64,000 bases of DNA from Dirofilaria immitis (lineage: Eukaryota; Nematoda; Chromadorea; Rhabditida; Onchocercidae): the NCBI GenBank assembly GCA_024305405.1, contig JAKNDB010000079.1:2470501-2534500 (forward strand), given 5' to 3'. Positions 49,205-61,700 of the stretch are shown here, one piece after another. The position numbers and the translations under genes were made by a program. Positions within the stretch are counted from its first letter, which is position 1, and the number at the start of each line of letters is the position of its first letter. The notes beneath the pieces are model-generated. The model was given only the letters and a program-made list of their open reading frames with translations. It did not search any database and was not told the DNA's origin.

Positions 49205-51045
49205 TAGATAAAAGAGATAAGCCTTTAGAAGTTAAATCTGAAACTCAATTTATAACTTCGACTTAGTAACTATGACTTACTTACACGTTATATCACTTTT
49301 AACTAATAAAATCCTCTTTCTTCAATCATACTACTAAATACGTGAGCATAACGACTAACAATGTAAGTTTACTTACTTGATATTCATATAGAACAATATA
49401 CTGGAAAAACTAAATACTAATGCTCACAGTTCTCTCACTTTATATTTAAGGAGCAAAAAATATGAGAGTACCGATTAAAATTGACAGACTTTTATTAGTA
49501 CTGATCAATTCTTTATTCATTATTATCAGTCATCCACACTATTCTTTACTGTTTCCTCATCACATATATTAACTTATCATTGATCATTTGATCCGCTATG
49601 GCGATCTTCTATCCCAATACAGCGTTTGAAATACTGGAAAATAGCATAACAAATCCCATTCAAAAAAACATGCAACCCCAACAATCGCGAACTCTCAGTC
49701 GTTTAACTCATGAAATGCCAAAACAGTAAATCAGACATAATGAGACACAGACATATAGGTGTTGCGAAAGACATTATTGAATCAAAAGCAGAACAGAGAA
49801 CTAGTATATAAATATATACAAAGCAACTTATAATACTGCGATGACTGTATGAAGTCATCGCAGTATTATAAGAAAGAGCACATTTATTGAAGAGACAAAA
49901 GATCAATGAAATGATTAGAGTATATTCAATGATAGCAATTCAATTATTGCGACAGCAAAGTGTATAAAAATTAAGGAGACAGTAAAGATTGAAATTAATG
50001 GGTTTGTATTTAAGAGGCCAAAAGCCGATATTAAAGCGATGACAATTATCGACGAGATGATCGGTTGAGAGGAAGTTGTTAAAATTATCTTCCTGGAGGA
50101 CTATTTTATTTATTTGGCTATCAAATTGGTGAGAGAGATGTTTTATTGAGTTATGTATAATGTCCTGTCATTGTTCATGCTTTCACTGGGTAAGTAGTGA
50201 AGTGTAACACATTTTAATATATGAAATAGAAAAAATGGTTCATATTATGAAAGTTTGAAAATAAAAAGAAAAGACCGCTGTTATTTGATTAAGTTAAACA
50301 GTATTGAAAATAGCAGTCATTCACTGCAAATAAATGCATTTTTTATCGTTGACAGAAAAATATACTTAGTTACTATAATCGTGTCGTCTATTGAAGAACG
50401 GCTGTCCGAAATTTAATGATGTAGTTAATATGCAGGAACGTGTCACAAGATAATGTAGATAAGGATAAAGAAGTGATGTATTTTGCATGTAATTGTGGTT
50501 CGTTAAATACCACAGCTTTGTCTATCTTGGAAAACAAGTTATATTAATTTTTTACATTAAGTTATTTTTAATTAATTAGTATTAAATTAGCTATTTTAAG
50601 TAGGAAAGTAATAATGAACAACAAAAAATATTAGTGGTTACAGTATTTGCTTTATTATTATCGCAACAGTCACTTAACGAATCGATATCTATTGAAGACT
50701 GCAGAATTAAAATATTTTATTTTTCATTTAGGAAAAATGATATACAATATCAGTATTCGCAGATTTCGGAGTTATAATACACATCTCTGATAGATCTTAA
50801 ATATTTGTCTAGGATAACGCACTTTCACTTGATATGTTACTTTAAAATGAACTGAGGAAAATGAGTGAATTACCCATCGGAAAAAATTTAAATGTTTTAG
50901 TGAGTGGCAGTTCTAGATATTTGATAATATTTAAAAATAATACACTTGGCAGTTAATAAAAATTCTTTTACAGAGTAGATTTTTCAATACTAGATTTTAT
51001 TCATGAAATGTAGTAAACGTCATCAACGAAGAAAATCAGTCAGTA
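49205..51045. other. Divergent intergenic region, MBD2/3 / CYB5R4
   Basis: About 1.8 kb between divergently transcribed genes, presumably holding both promoters. A perfect inverted repeat lies at 49827-49872. No exon was recognised. Confidence 0.55.
49827..49872. repeat. Perfect 19-bp inverted repeat, 8-nt loop
   Basis: Arm CTTATAATACTGCGATGAC (49827-49845), loop TGTATGAA, and the exact reverse complement at 49854-49872. It can form a 19-bp hairpin in RNA from either strand. Confidence 0.95.
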
Positions 51046-54000
51046 ATGTTATCTGCTCCACAAACTTCTCAGGTTTTTTAATTTTAAATATTTCTCAGTA
51101 CTAGTTTTCCCATTTCATGCTTTTCCTTATTTTCCTAATCTATTCGGATTCATTTAAAATAGTGCTGGAAATTTATTCTTTTTAATTTTATTTGTTTAGA
51201 ATAATATTTCTGAGACAAGGCGCTCGAAAGTTGCACTGACGCATGGTCGAAGCTTAATGGATTGGATCGAGTTGACATCACAGAGAAGTACTGCACCAAA
51301 GATAAAACAAGGTGTTGATCATGTTGAACTCAGTAAACATGCGACTGTTGACGATTGTTGGATTTTACTCGGTGAAAGGGTAGGTATAAAATGTAGAAAA
51401 TATGCAGATCATTAAGATGAATTTCTTTTTAGTCTGGAATTTTAATTTCAGATTTGAAGTTTTCCGCAATATAAAAAATAAGAATTGAGAGCTTATTAGT
51501 GCATTAAAAAATTGTCCATTCTAAAGTTCAAGCTTTACGACGATGTATCAGGTTTACGATGTGACAGATTATTTGCTCTTTCATCCGGGTGGTGTTGAAC
51601 AGCTAATGCGCGCTGCCGGTACGGATGGTACAGATCTTTTCAACACGATTCATGCTTGGATTAATTATGGCACGATGTTGAAAACGTGCTTTGTTGGAAC
51701 TTTCAATGGTGACAGATATAAATGTATTTCATTACGGATTGTTTTTTTTTTTTCATATTAGACTTCAAAACAAATATGGCTGAAACATGATATTTCTAAA
51801 AATATGATTTTAATAAATAGTTTAACCGATAGGGAAGGATAAATTGATTTCTTTCAAACAGAAGATTTGAATATCTATTTTCAGTATCCAAGCCGAAAGC
51901 AGTGAATTTTGTTGATGAAACAAATTCTGACATCGTTAATTTTGAAACAGCTAACATAAGGTACGGCATTTCAACGAAAATTGCGTAATGATCGTTTTTG
52001 CACGGACTAATAAAATGGTTTGATTCTTTTTATGTATAAATGTATGAAAAAATATCCATATTGGAATTAATCGTTCTTCTATTTTACTAAATTACCTAAT
52101 TGATGTTATAAATAAATAAATATGGTCTGAACATAATTTAGCATTTATTAATATTTCTTCTGCAAATAAAGTCCATATTTTCTGCCTTTTCTCCTTTGCG
52201 TTCATTCTCTCGCAATAATTTAAGCGAACATAAAAATATAGGTTTTCATATCGATGCTATTTTAATTTTTTTTTTAAATGTTAGAATATGATTACTTCAG
52301 GGCTGAAGTTTCTGACAATCAATTACGAGTAAGTTGTTCGAAATGGGATCAATTGAGGGATGAAAATGTGTCCTTGGAATTTACGGAGAATGTAGTAAGG
52401 CTGTTATTACACTTTCCTTCTGGTAACAGAGAAGCATTGCATTGGAGTAAGTTCTGCGTTATTGCTTTGTTGATTTTGCTTTGTAGATTTTTGCTTTTTA
52501 CTTTCAGTATTCACATTTCTTTTCATTTTTATGATATTAATGTATTCCAATATTTACCAAACACTAGTTGATATCGTCAAAAAGTTATAAATTTCAGAAT
52601 TTGGTCGTGATTTGCATTCCACTCATTTAGAATTAGCATATTCTTGAAGTCTCGATTTCCACGTTTCATTCATGATTTTTCATTGCTTAATAAATACTTT
52701 TTCCTAGAATACATTGAGAAATAAAAGATCAGTCCGATGAATGTTTTACAGTTAGCAGTATAGAAGAGTTTTACTATCATAACTTATCATTTTTAACAAA
52801 ATATTTGATTTTATTGCAGCGAACATATCGAGAACTATTTTTGATGAACCCTTTCGTATTAGTATTGATGGGAAAACAATATCTTTGTTATTTAAAGGGA
52901 ATGATGAAAATATCACTCATCAATGGACTTCGGGAACATATTATTATAAACCAGGTATAGCTTTCTCTTTCGTGTGAGAAAAGATGTTTCAATCTCTTTC
53001 ATTAGTGTTTTCCAAAATTTAAATATATTTCTTGTGGAAAATGCAGACATTGCTACATTTTCGACAAAAAACTCATACACTTCATCACTTTAAAAAATCT
53101 TCAAATTTTAGTATTGAAATATCGAAATTGCGAGATATTTGAGATATGTGATGTAACACATAATATCAATTTAATTGTTTTGCGAATGACTTCTCATTGT
53201 CGTTTAATGGTACCTTTAGGACACCATGTTCTTCTACGGATCTGTGTTAATGGTAAAATCTTGTTCTAATTTGAGAGCCCTTTTGTTATTATGTTAAATT
53301 TTCCTTTGAATTAAAAATTGGATCGATTTATTTGACACATCAGAAAAATAAATAATACGGGAAAATCTGACTAAATTTTTTCAGGAAAATAAAGAATCGA
53401 GAAAGTCTGAATAAATTTTTCAGATTGGTTAAAATAATTTTTAGAAGCGATGAAGAGTGTGTTAAAACAAATTGAGAGAAAATTTTAGTGTTTTTGCAGG
53501 AAGCTTGATCGAACGTCCATTTACTCCTGTTATTGTGTCGGAAGATGGGCAGTTCATCACATTTATGATAAAATTCTATAAAAACGGCATTTTCACGTCA
53601 AAACTGCGTGACAAGAAATGTGGTCAGTTGCAGATTTTGGTTAATTTTTGTATATTCGAATGTTCTGAAATGAATGGTTCAAACCTAGATCTTTCGGTTC
53701 AGTGCAATTTTTTTGCTATCATTGATTGCATGGCGTTATCGTAAATTGGAAATGAGAATTACTTATCGTTTATCAAATAATTTAACGCATTCATTCGCTA
53801 CTAAGTTGTCAAAATGAAGCAGTTATTTTTAAGGGGACTTAATTGAAATCAGCGATCCATTAGGATGTTTTAATGTGGTGCCCGATTGCACTAACATGGT
53901 GCTAATGTTGGCAGCTGGAACAGGTGTAACTCCTATGATTCGATTTGCAGTTGAACGTTTGAAAAATGATAAAAAGTATGATTGTTTTGTTTGATTTAAA

Positions 54001-54797
54001 AATTTAGAAATTAGTTTCGCATTTTCAGATGTATCCAAGTAACCTTATTACTTATAATAAAAGAAAATATTTATGAAAGCCTTTAAAAAAAAATCTGTCA
54101 ATTCTCCATTTATTTAATTCAAGCTTCTATCTGCTCTAAAAAGTGTAAGTTTTTTAGAGTAACTATGATTGTCTTCAACAGAACAAGGATAGACATTATT
54201 CCAAATGATTATTTTGCAAAATGTAAGATACCGGTTAATCATCCTTCGCTGGAAATAATACACTGCTTAAGCAAAGACCAAGAATGGGATGGCGAGAAAG
54301 GTTTGTTATGAAGATAATTTGTGCTAATAAACTATAGTAGAGAAAATTTTTAAAATACTAGAAAATTTAGATTAATTTTTGCTGCAGCTTTTGAACATTT
54401 CAAATATACCTGAGATTTAATTCTTCTATATTCAGGCATTATTTCGAAACATTTACTTTTAAAGTATATTGGTGATGTTGGGAAAACCGATTGTCGAATA
54501 TTCATTTGTGGGCCAGATCCTTTCGTTGATCTTGCAGCAAAGTAAGTCAATATTTATCGGTAAAAATTAGCAAACAATCAGTATTACAGAAATGAATTTT
54601 GCCGAAGCCATATGCAAAGCAGCAGGTTATTCATTTTTCATTTGTTATTATTAAATATTTGCATCACACTGAGTGCAGTCCTATTAGATAATTTTAACTA
54701 CAGTGGAAATCAGTAAAATTTACTGAATCCTATCATTTTCAGATTGCTAAGAGAATTAGAAATACCACTGGAATATCTTCAAATTTTCAAGGAATAA
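51046..54797 (+). CDS. CYB5R4: Cytochrome b5 reductase 4 (Ncb5or), b5-CS-reductase fusion
   Basis: A soluble, ER-associated flavohaem reductase using NAD(P)H, linked to oxidative stress and fatty-acid desaturation. Twelve exons: 51046-51072, 51200-51379, 51552-51723, 51885-51960, 52301-52446, 52820-52954, 53112-53252, 53500-53622, 53834-53975, 54158-54300, 54436-54541, 54743-54797. All phases close, giving 481 residues with no frameshift. Order of domains: family N-terminal motif GRSLMDWIELT; cytochrome b5 domain with haem-ligand motif FHPGG and second His in IHAWINY; a CS-like middle region (from AEVSDNQLRVSC); and the reductase module. That module has FAD motif RPFTPV, the GTGVTP loop (MLAAGTGVTPMI) and NAD-binding motif CGPDPF. 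It ends at EYLQIFKE. Length is slightly below the vertebrate protein (521) because the linker before the CS region is shorter. ATG 51046 gives MLSAPQTSQ, like the family start. Confidence 0.96.
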
Positions 54798-56285
54798 TGA
54801 AGGCAATAATTTGCTTCCAGGTAAAGATGTTTTAAAAGTATGAATGAATGTTTGCATTGAAAAATTATTTAATTTAAGCTTTTGTCCAATCACTGCCTTA
54901 AGAAATATATTTATTATTTTCTTGAAGAATTTATTTTCTGGTTTTTTTATTTTATAGTGCACATCGCCTGGAAAAACCACTTTTTTGATTATTGCCTTTA
55001 TGATACATGAAGTCATCTTTTACTTTGTTTGGGAATATTAATTATACCTCGAAACGAAATTCTTCATGTAACGCACCGTTTTAGAAGTTGTAATGCAGCG
55101 TATTGTTAAAATGATTTAATAGAACGAAAATCGGATGCCAGAAGTTTTTAGCGCTGTAGAACTTATATTTTAAATGCTATTGCTTGAATCATTATTTGCA
55201 ATACATAAGCATGATTTTGCAACTTGATCTATTTTCTCTTCAATACTCTCTTTCAACTATATTTTCTCTTTGCGATTCGTCCGTATTTAAGCTTTTTTAA
55301 AAGTAGCGGTTCAGACTTATTCGTGAGATCCAATTTAAAAGATTTTTTTTTGGTCGAAATAAAATTCAGAAGCAGAAGTGCTGAATTTGCTTTCATAGAT
55401 TATTTCCTTTGTGTGAAATTTCATTACCAAAACTTCAGTGATACAAAAGATAGTAAGTAGTCGTGAATCCTAAGAGCTTTCACGTATTTACTTATCAAGC
55501 GGAACTTTTTATCGCCACAGGATGCACTGTGTTGAATGGCGGCTATATAAACAAGATGACAAATATTATTATTATTATAGATTACTTTGTTTGTCAGCGA
55601 ATAATTAGTTGCAATTCATATGGCTTGTCATCTATTCACTTTAACATGCATAAAATGTCTTTACGTTTAATTTTGTTTGATCGTTGCTTGAAAAAGTTTC
55701 GTATTGCGAAATATTTGTATCTCTTCGATAGAGTGTGGAATAACAGTTTTGAAATGATCAATATTGATTTGAAATTTGGAGCCTTAAATCTTTTGTGATT
55801 TTCTTCAGTTAATCAAAAAATCTAATAAAACGTGTTTTATGAATTTTCTTATGATTTCTTTCTTGACAAAGGAGGAAATAAGAGTTATATACCCGTTTTC
55901 GGATATTATAAAATATTTCTCGATGGCAGATTACTTCAAGTTAGCGATTAATAATGATAGTTAGTTGATGAAAGTGAGCATGGAATTTAATCCATGTTAG
56001 GAATAAAGAATAGTTTATGATCGCTTTCTCTAGCTGATAATTTATTGCTCATTCAATAGTCTCTCCATAGTTGTCTGGAGTATTTCTCAACTATTTTAAG
56101 GTCAAAGATTAAAAGATGGGATTTTTTAGCTTGCATTTGTTTTCTATTTACTCTCCTGTTTATTTTATTTTCTGTTGGTATTATTCGAAAAAAGTATGGC
56201 TATTATTGTTCGATTTCTGAAGCATTGATCATCCTGTATTCGCGAAGAACAAGAATAGTCGGGAATTTCAGCTTTAAATCGAAGA
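54798..56285. other. Intergenic, CYB5R4 to glutaredoxin
   Basis: Same-strand spacer of about 1.5 kb. It probably begins with the 3' UTR of CYB5R4. Plus-strand open frames at 55224-55460 and 55463-55798 have no family resemblance or splice support. Confidence 0.55.
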
Positions 56286-57202
56286 ATGGGCCAATTTCTG
56301 TCCAGAACTTCATCAATAGATGAAGAAAGTATTCGGAAGGAAGTGAAGAATTTCCCAGTAGTTATCTTCACAATGCCGAAATGTCCTTATTGTGTGAGAG
56401 CTAAACAACTATTGAACGATGAACGGATCGAATATAAGGAAAATAACTTGGATATTCATCAGGTTAATTTTGCTAGTCTGTTAGTTAATTAAATAAGAAT
56501 GCTAGTTTTCTTAATGAAAGATGCGAGATCTGTACTGTTGAAGAAATTTGCGTATTAAATAAAATATAAATAAAAGCTGTTTATGCATACTGATTAATGA
56601 CATAAGTATTAAAGTGTAAATTGTTCTGGATAGAAATTGGAAATGATATAAAATTATCGACTAGATAGTACACTAGATGTTGATTTGTGGAGTTCTTTTT
56701 TAATTTTATCTAATTAATGAATTTTAATAATTTTTGATGATATTATCATTAAAAATAACACAAAATAAAATAACACAGTAGGAATAACTAATAATATACG
56801 GAATGATACGACGAATAGTTCAAATTAAAAGTTTTTGGTATTAGTGATAAAATCAATAGTTTCTGGTAATCGTGATAAATTTTTATGATTTATTGCTAAT
56901 TGTAAAGCATCAGCTATATACTATTATCTATCTCTGAATTAAATATTTAATTAAATATCTATCTCTAAATTAAAATAGTCATAGCTGATTAAAAATTTAC
57001 AAATTTTCAGCGTCGTTTCCCATCAAATCATCAATCATATGTTAATGGATTGATTCATATTACAAAGCAAACCTCAGTGCCTCAAATATTTATTTGTGGT
57101 GATTTTATCGGTGGATTTATGGAATTGCAGCAACTGAAGAATGCTGGAATGCTACTAAATGCAATCGATAGGTGTCGTTCCTCTCCAGAAAAGAATTTCT
57201 AG
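56286..57202 (+). CDS. Glutaredoxin, dithiol CPYC type
   Basis: Small thiol-disulfide oxidoreductase using glutathione. Exons 56286-56462 (59 codons) and 57011-57202 (63 codons plus stop), joined in phase 0, give 122 residues with no frameshift. Active site is MPKCPYCVRAKQLL, followed by the cis-proline motif TSVPQIFICG and the glutathione-binding GGFMEL loop. The sequence begins MGQFLSRTSS: Gly at position 2 and Ser at 6 fit an N-myristoylation signal, followed by a short extension of about 20 residues before the domain. This suggests membrane attachment, an inference. The closest human-type counterpart would be GLRX2/GLRX-like cytosolic glutaredoxins. Confidence 0.95.
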
Positions 57203-58733
57203 CTATGCATTCTCGTGCGTTAAATTTAATAGTAAAGATCTTCCAGGAAAAATTTTTCCTTTGATTTAGGACTTTGAGATATTTTTTTCGAATTATTTCT
57301 TATGGGTTATTTTTGTTATTCTTAGGTTATATGCTTTGCTTAGATAGTATAAAATCCTTTTTCAATTTTAATCAGTGCCTTTTTCTGATTTCGTAATCAT
57401 TATTATATATGTCTGACCTAGAAGTGTTATTCACTGTTTTACTTTAAATATAGACATCCATGATATCTTCAGTTTGATTATGATTTTTGAGTTAAAGTAT
57501 TGGAAATTTACTCGGTGTTCACTAACGTGTTAATGCTTACTATTTTTTTAATTGAAAGCATTATTACTTGACTTAAACATATCAAATTAATTTGATTTAA
57601 TTGCGCTTGTTAGAGTATGATAAACTGAATGAAAGATGATTTGGTCTGATTTATTTTGATTTCACTTTAAAATTAACAACTTATAGTTCGTGAAGTAGTT
57701 ATTCTGGTTTTTTTTCAATTAATAGACTTTTCATTTCATTTGCATTTCACATTTAATTTTTTCTTTTTTTTCTCAAAATTTTATTGTGTTCGGATTTTGT
57801 ATTATCAATCTTGTCTTCGATATCAATACTTTATTTCATCAATTTTCTTCCTAGCATACTGTCACACGTTATGATGGGAAAATATTAAGATTTTCTTAAG
57901 ACTTTCGGAAACTAGTTTTTTTATTTGGATTGGATTTGTCCAATTAAGATAAGTGAGAACGGTTTTAATTGAATAGCATTCTCTATAACATTTATTTCAT
58001 TGAGTGCAGGACTGATTATCTCTTGAAGAAATTATGCCTTCGAATTTACTTTTTCATATATAATATTTTACTTTTTCATTTTTTTTCAATTTTTGAAAAT
58101 GATATAAGTAGGATTTCATTGTAGATGTTTTAAATCGAAAAATTATTTCGATTTTGTAATGCTTTGTATCTCTGTGGAAAATGCATGAAATATGTGTCGA
58201 AAGTTTTCATCGTATTGATGCTTGAATATTTTGCCAGTGAATAAAATTATTTGTCTTGCTCAGTATTAATAAAGGATTTGATGCGTAATTTTCTTTTTTC
58301 TTTTTCGAAATTATTAACAATTTTGATATGAATCATATTTTAAATAAGAAAAATTTTTCTGTATTTTATAAATTCTATGTTGATAAAATAAGACTTCATT
58401 TTCATTCATTCTACTTCATTTTCATTCAGTTGACAGAGATGAATAATACATTGCTAATATTTTAACCTAAGAAAATAGCAATAAAAATAAAAGTTTTGCC
58501 TGGAATCCAACTGGGAATTGTTCAAGTATTTAATTTTGGTAGTGACTACATCGGTGCAAATAGAGTAGTGATAAATTGATATAAACTCAGTATATTAATG
58601 GTAACGTAGATTTATCAAAACATCGGCCCGTGATTAAAATTTGGTGCGATATTCTTTATTATTTTTTAAATATTTGATAATTTTTGACGTGAATCGTAGG
58701 TTTGTTTAGATTGATCAATTTCCTTCTTTTTAG
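57203..58733. other. Intergenic, glutaredoxin to TAK1-like kinase
   Basis: Same-strand spacer of about 1.5 kb, very A/T-rich, with no supported exon. It ends in a pyrimidine-rich acceptor (CTTTTTAG) directly before the kinase ATG. Confidence 0.55.
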
Positions 58734-61700
58734 ATGGATTTACTGCCGCCATTAGAGATTGATGATGAGGAAGCGGAAGAAAAAAACTGAAGGGAATTGA
58801 TAATAAATCTTTATCATCTTTTATAATTGTCGATGGTTATAATGATGATCCATTTTTGAATGTCGACTTTTGTAGTTTCCAATTACATCGTTTATTGGGG
58901 AGGTAAGTTATTTGTATTATATCAGTTGTTCCTGCTTTCTCTTCATGTCGTTATTCGGACTGAATGAAAACGAAAAATTTTAATATGAATTTTTATTGAA
59001 ATATAGAAATTTAAATTTATTGGATTACAGTGACTTGATTAGAATGCAATTGTGATTCTAATTTTGGAGAAAAATCTATTTTCTATAATAATTGATTGGA
59101 CTGCATTAATTATTGTAGGAAATAGCCGGTTTTTTGTAAAATATTTCCGAACTGTTCGATCATTTGAAGTGATCTTTCTTCGATAGAATATGATTGCATG
59201 CCGCATATGGCTGCAATAATAAGCTACTCGGGAAGAATCGTATTTTACAATGAGTCATGGAGCCAGATGATGTGGAATTATTTATTCAAACTCTTTCTTG
59301 AATTTACTGGAGAATATATAAAGTCATATGCATAAATTAGATATGAGGAACTAAAGGGACAGATTGCATCGTCAAACATGATTTTTTCCGGATTTTTTTA
59401 ATATTTATTTTCAGAGGGAGTTATAGCGATGTATGGAAAGCGCAATGCAAAGACGAAATAGTAGCTTTAAAATTATCAATTCAACGGATGAAGTTCTTCG
59501 AGGAATCTTTTATCACGAGGTTTTATATTTCTTATATATATATTTGATCAATTTGAATATTTATTAATGATGTTGTGAGATGATATAATATATTATCAGC
59601 AATTTAAAGGAAGCACAGGGAAAATTGTTAAATATAAGGAGCTGAAGTAGGTATTTAAATCACTGAGCTTAAAAAGTGGAAGTTTTGAAAGATATTTTGA
59701 TTGATAGCATTTAAACTTTTTTCAAAACTATACAGTTACTTATCACCAAAAGCGCATATTGTGGATACTGTGAAACAATTTCAACGATATTTGGCATCGA
59801 TGGGAGAAATTATATGATGAATAAAATTTCCTAACATTTACGGAAATTTTAGAATGAAAAATTTGTAATCATTTAAGGTGGAAGTGATGCGTAACTTAGT
59901 TCATCCAAATGTAGTCGAAATAATGGGTGCATGTGTTTATCCGGTATATGCTATAGCCATGGAATATATGACATGTGGTTCTCTTTATGAATGTTAGTTT
60001 TAAAAAATTTTGTGTTTTTCTGTGCGAAAACTGCGATATATATAGTTATTTGGTACAGCTTCTACAGCAACTATCGGATATGCAATCCGTTTTATTTGAT
60101 GTACAAAAAATGCCTCTTGCTTTAAAATTTATTAAAATATGAAATTGAGATTATTTTATGGAGTTATCGATTTAGTTTTATGTACTATTAATTCAGTAGA
60201 GAATTTCTTATTATAGTTTCCTCAATAATTGATGGAGAACGTAAAATCGGTTAAGTTTCAAAATAGCCTTACAATCATCTAATTAGCAACAATGCTTGAA
60301 GATAACAATACCATCAGTCGATCTCCCAATATGTATTAAAAAGAGGAAAAGATTAAATGTTTGATAAGAAGATTAAATGTTGATAAGACGAACTTAAGTT
60401 TACGTGAATGTCTGATTGTGTTGTCGTTGGTTCTTTTATCCTCGCGGCATATCACGTTACAGGGATAATGCGAATAAAATTTATTTTCAGTATTACATGA
60501 ATCAGAAAACATAAGTTATACGGCAGATCATGCGTTTCTTTGGGCTTCACAATGTATTGATGCATTGGCTTACATACACCGGAAAGGATATGTGCATGCT
60601 GATTTAAAAACTGCCAAGTATGATCTGCTTTTTGTGTCTATTTTCTATTAAATCAGATTTCGGAAAAGTTGCGGCATCATATTAAAATTTAGTTTCGAGT
60701 TTCTCTATTATAAAATGAAACATCATTTCTTAGTAAGGATTTAATATGATTGCTAAACTCTGCTTGACTATTTTTAAATCCCTTTTTTTCGTTTTAAGTA
60801 GTACTTACTGGCTATTAACTTTGTTTTCTGTGGGGAACAATAAAAATAGTATATTAGCCTAAAATTATACACAACTTATTGAAATATAAAGTGAAAATAA
60901 GAATCGTTTGTTGCATTCTCATTAAGCAATTATTCTAGAAAAGGGATAGATTTTTGATTTTCTCGAGGTTTAATCAGTGATTAATATTTTGCTCATGGCC
61001 TTATTAAACAGATAATCAAATCAGTGCGCTATTTTACATTAATTATACTCCTTTGTTTTTTTGCGTTATAGTTTGTATGTATTTAAATTAACGTCATATT
61101 TCATTCGAATTTACATCTGCTTATTCTACTTCGTTTGTCAAATTGGGATTCACGACAAATTACATAAATATTATTTTATGTGGAATTAATCAGTGAAGAA
61201 ATGCATAGAGTAGGTAGTTATGAATAAAGAAAATTACGTGCTCCATTTAACTGTTCTTGTTTAGTTTATTGCTTGATGACAACTGCCATCTCCTCAAAGT
61301 TGCGGATTTCGGTACAATGGTATATATGAATAGCGATGTAGAATACAGGCAAGGATCAGCAGCGTGGATGGCTCCTGAGGTATATTATGTTTTCAGCTTA
61401 TACTAATTTCAAATCGGAAGATTCAAGTGAAAATTGTTGAAAGATTGAAATAATTCAAAATAAAAAATTGAAAAATGGAGCTTCGATTTTTTACAGGTCA
61501 TTGCTGGTTCATCACCTTCACAGCAGTCAGATATTTATAGTTTTGGGATTATCCTTTGGGAAATAATTACACGGATGCGGCCATATAGTAACTGTAAGAA
61601 TGCTGAAGAAATACTATGGAGTGTACGTTTTCTATCTAATTTCTTTTTTGAATCTCGTTAGATAAAGAATTTCTCATGTTGAACGAGGTAGTATTAGAAA

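Noticed and set aside
55224..55798. Two plus-strand open frames of 78 and 111 residues
   Set aside because: Hydrophobic A/T-run translations after CYB5R4, without exon signals or recognisable motifs; more likely 3' UTR or spacer.
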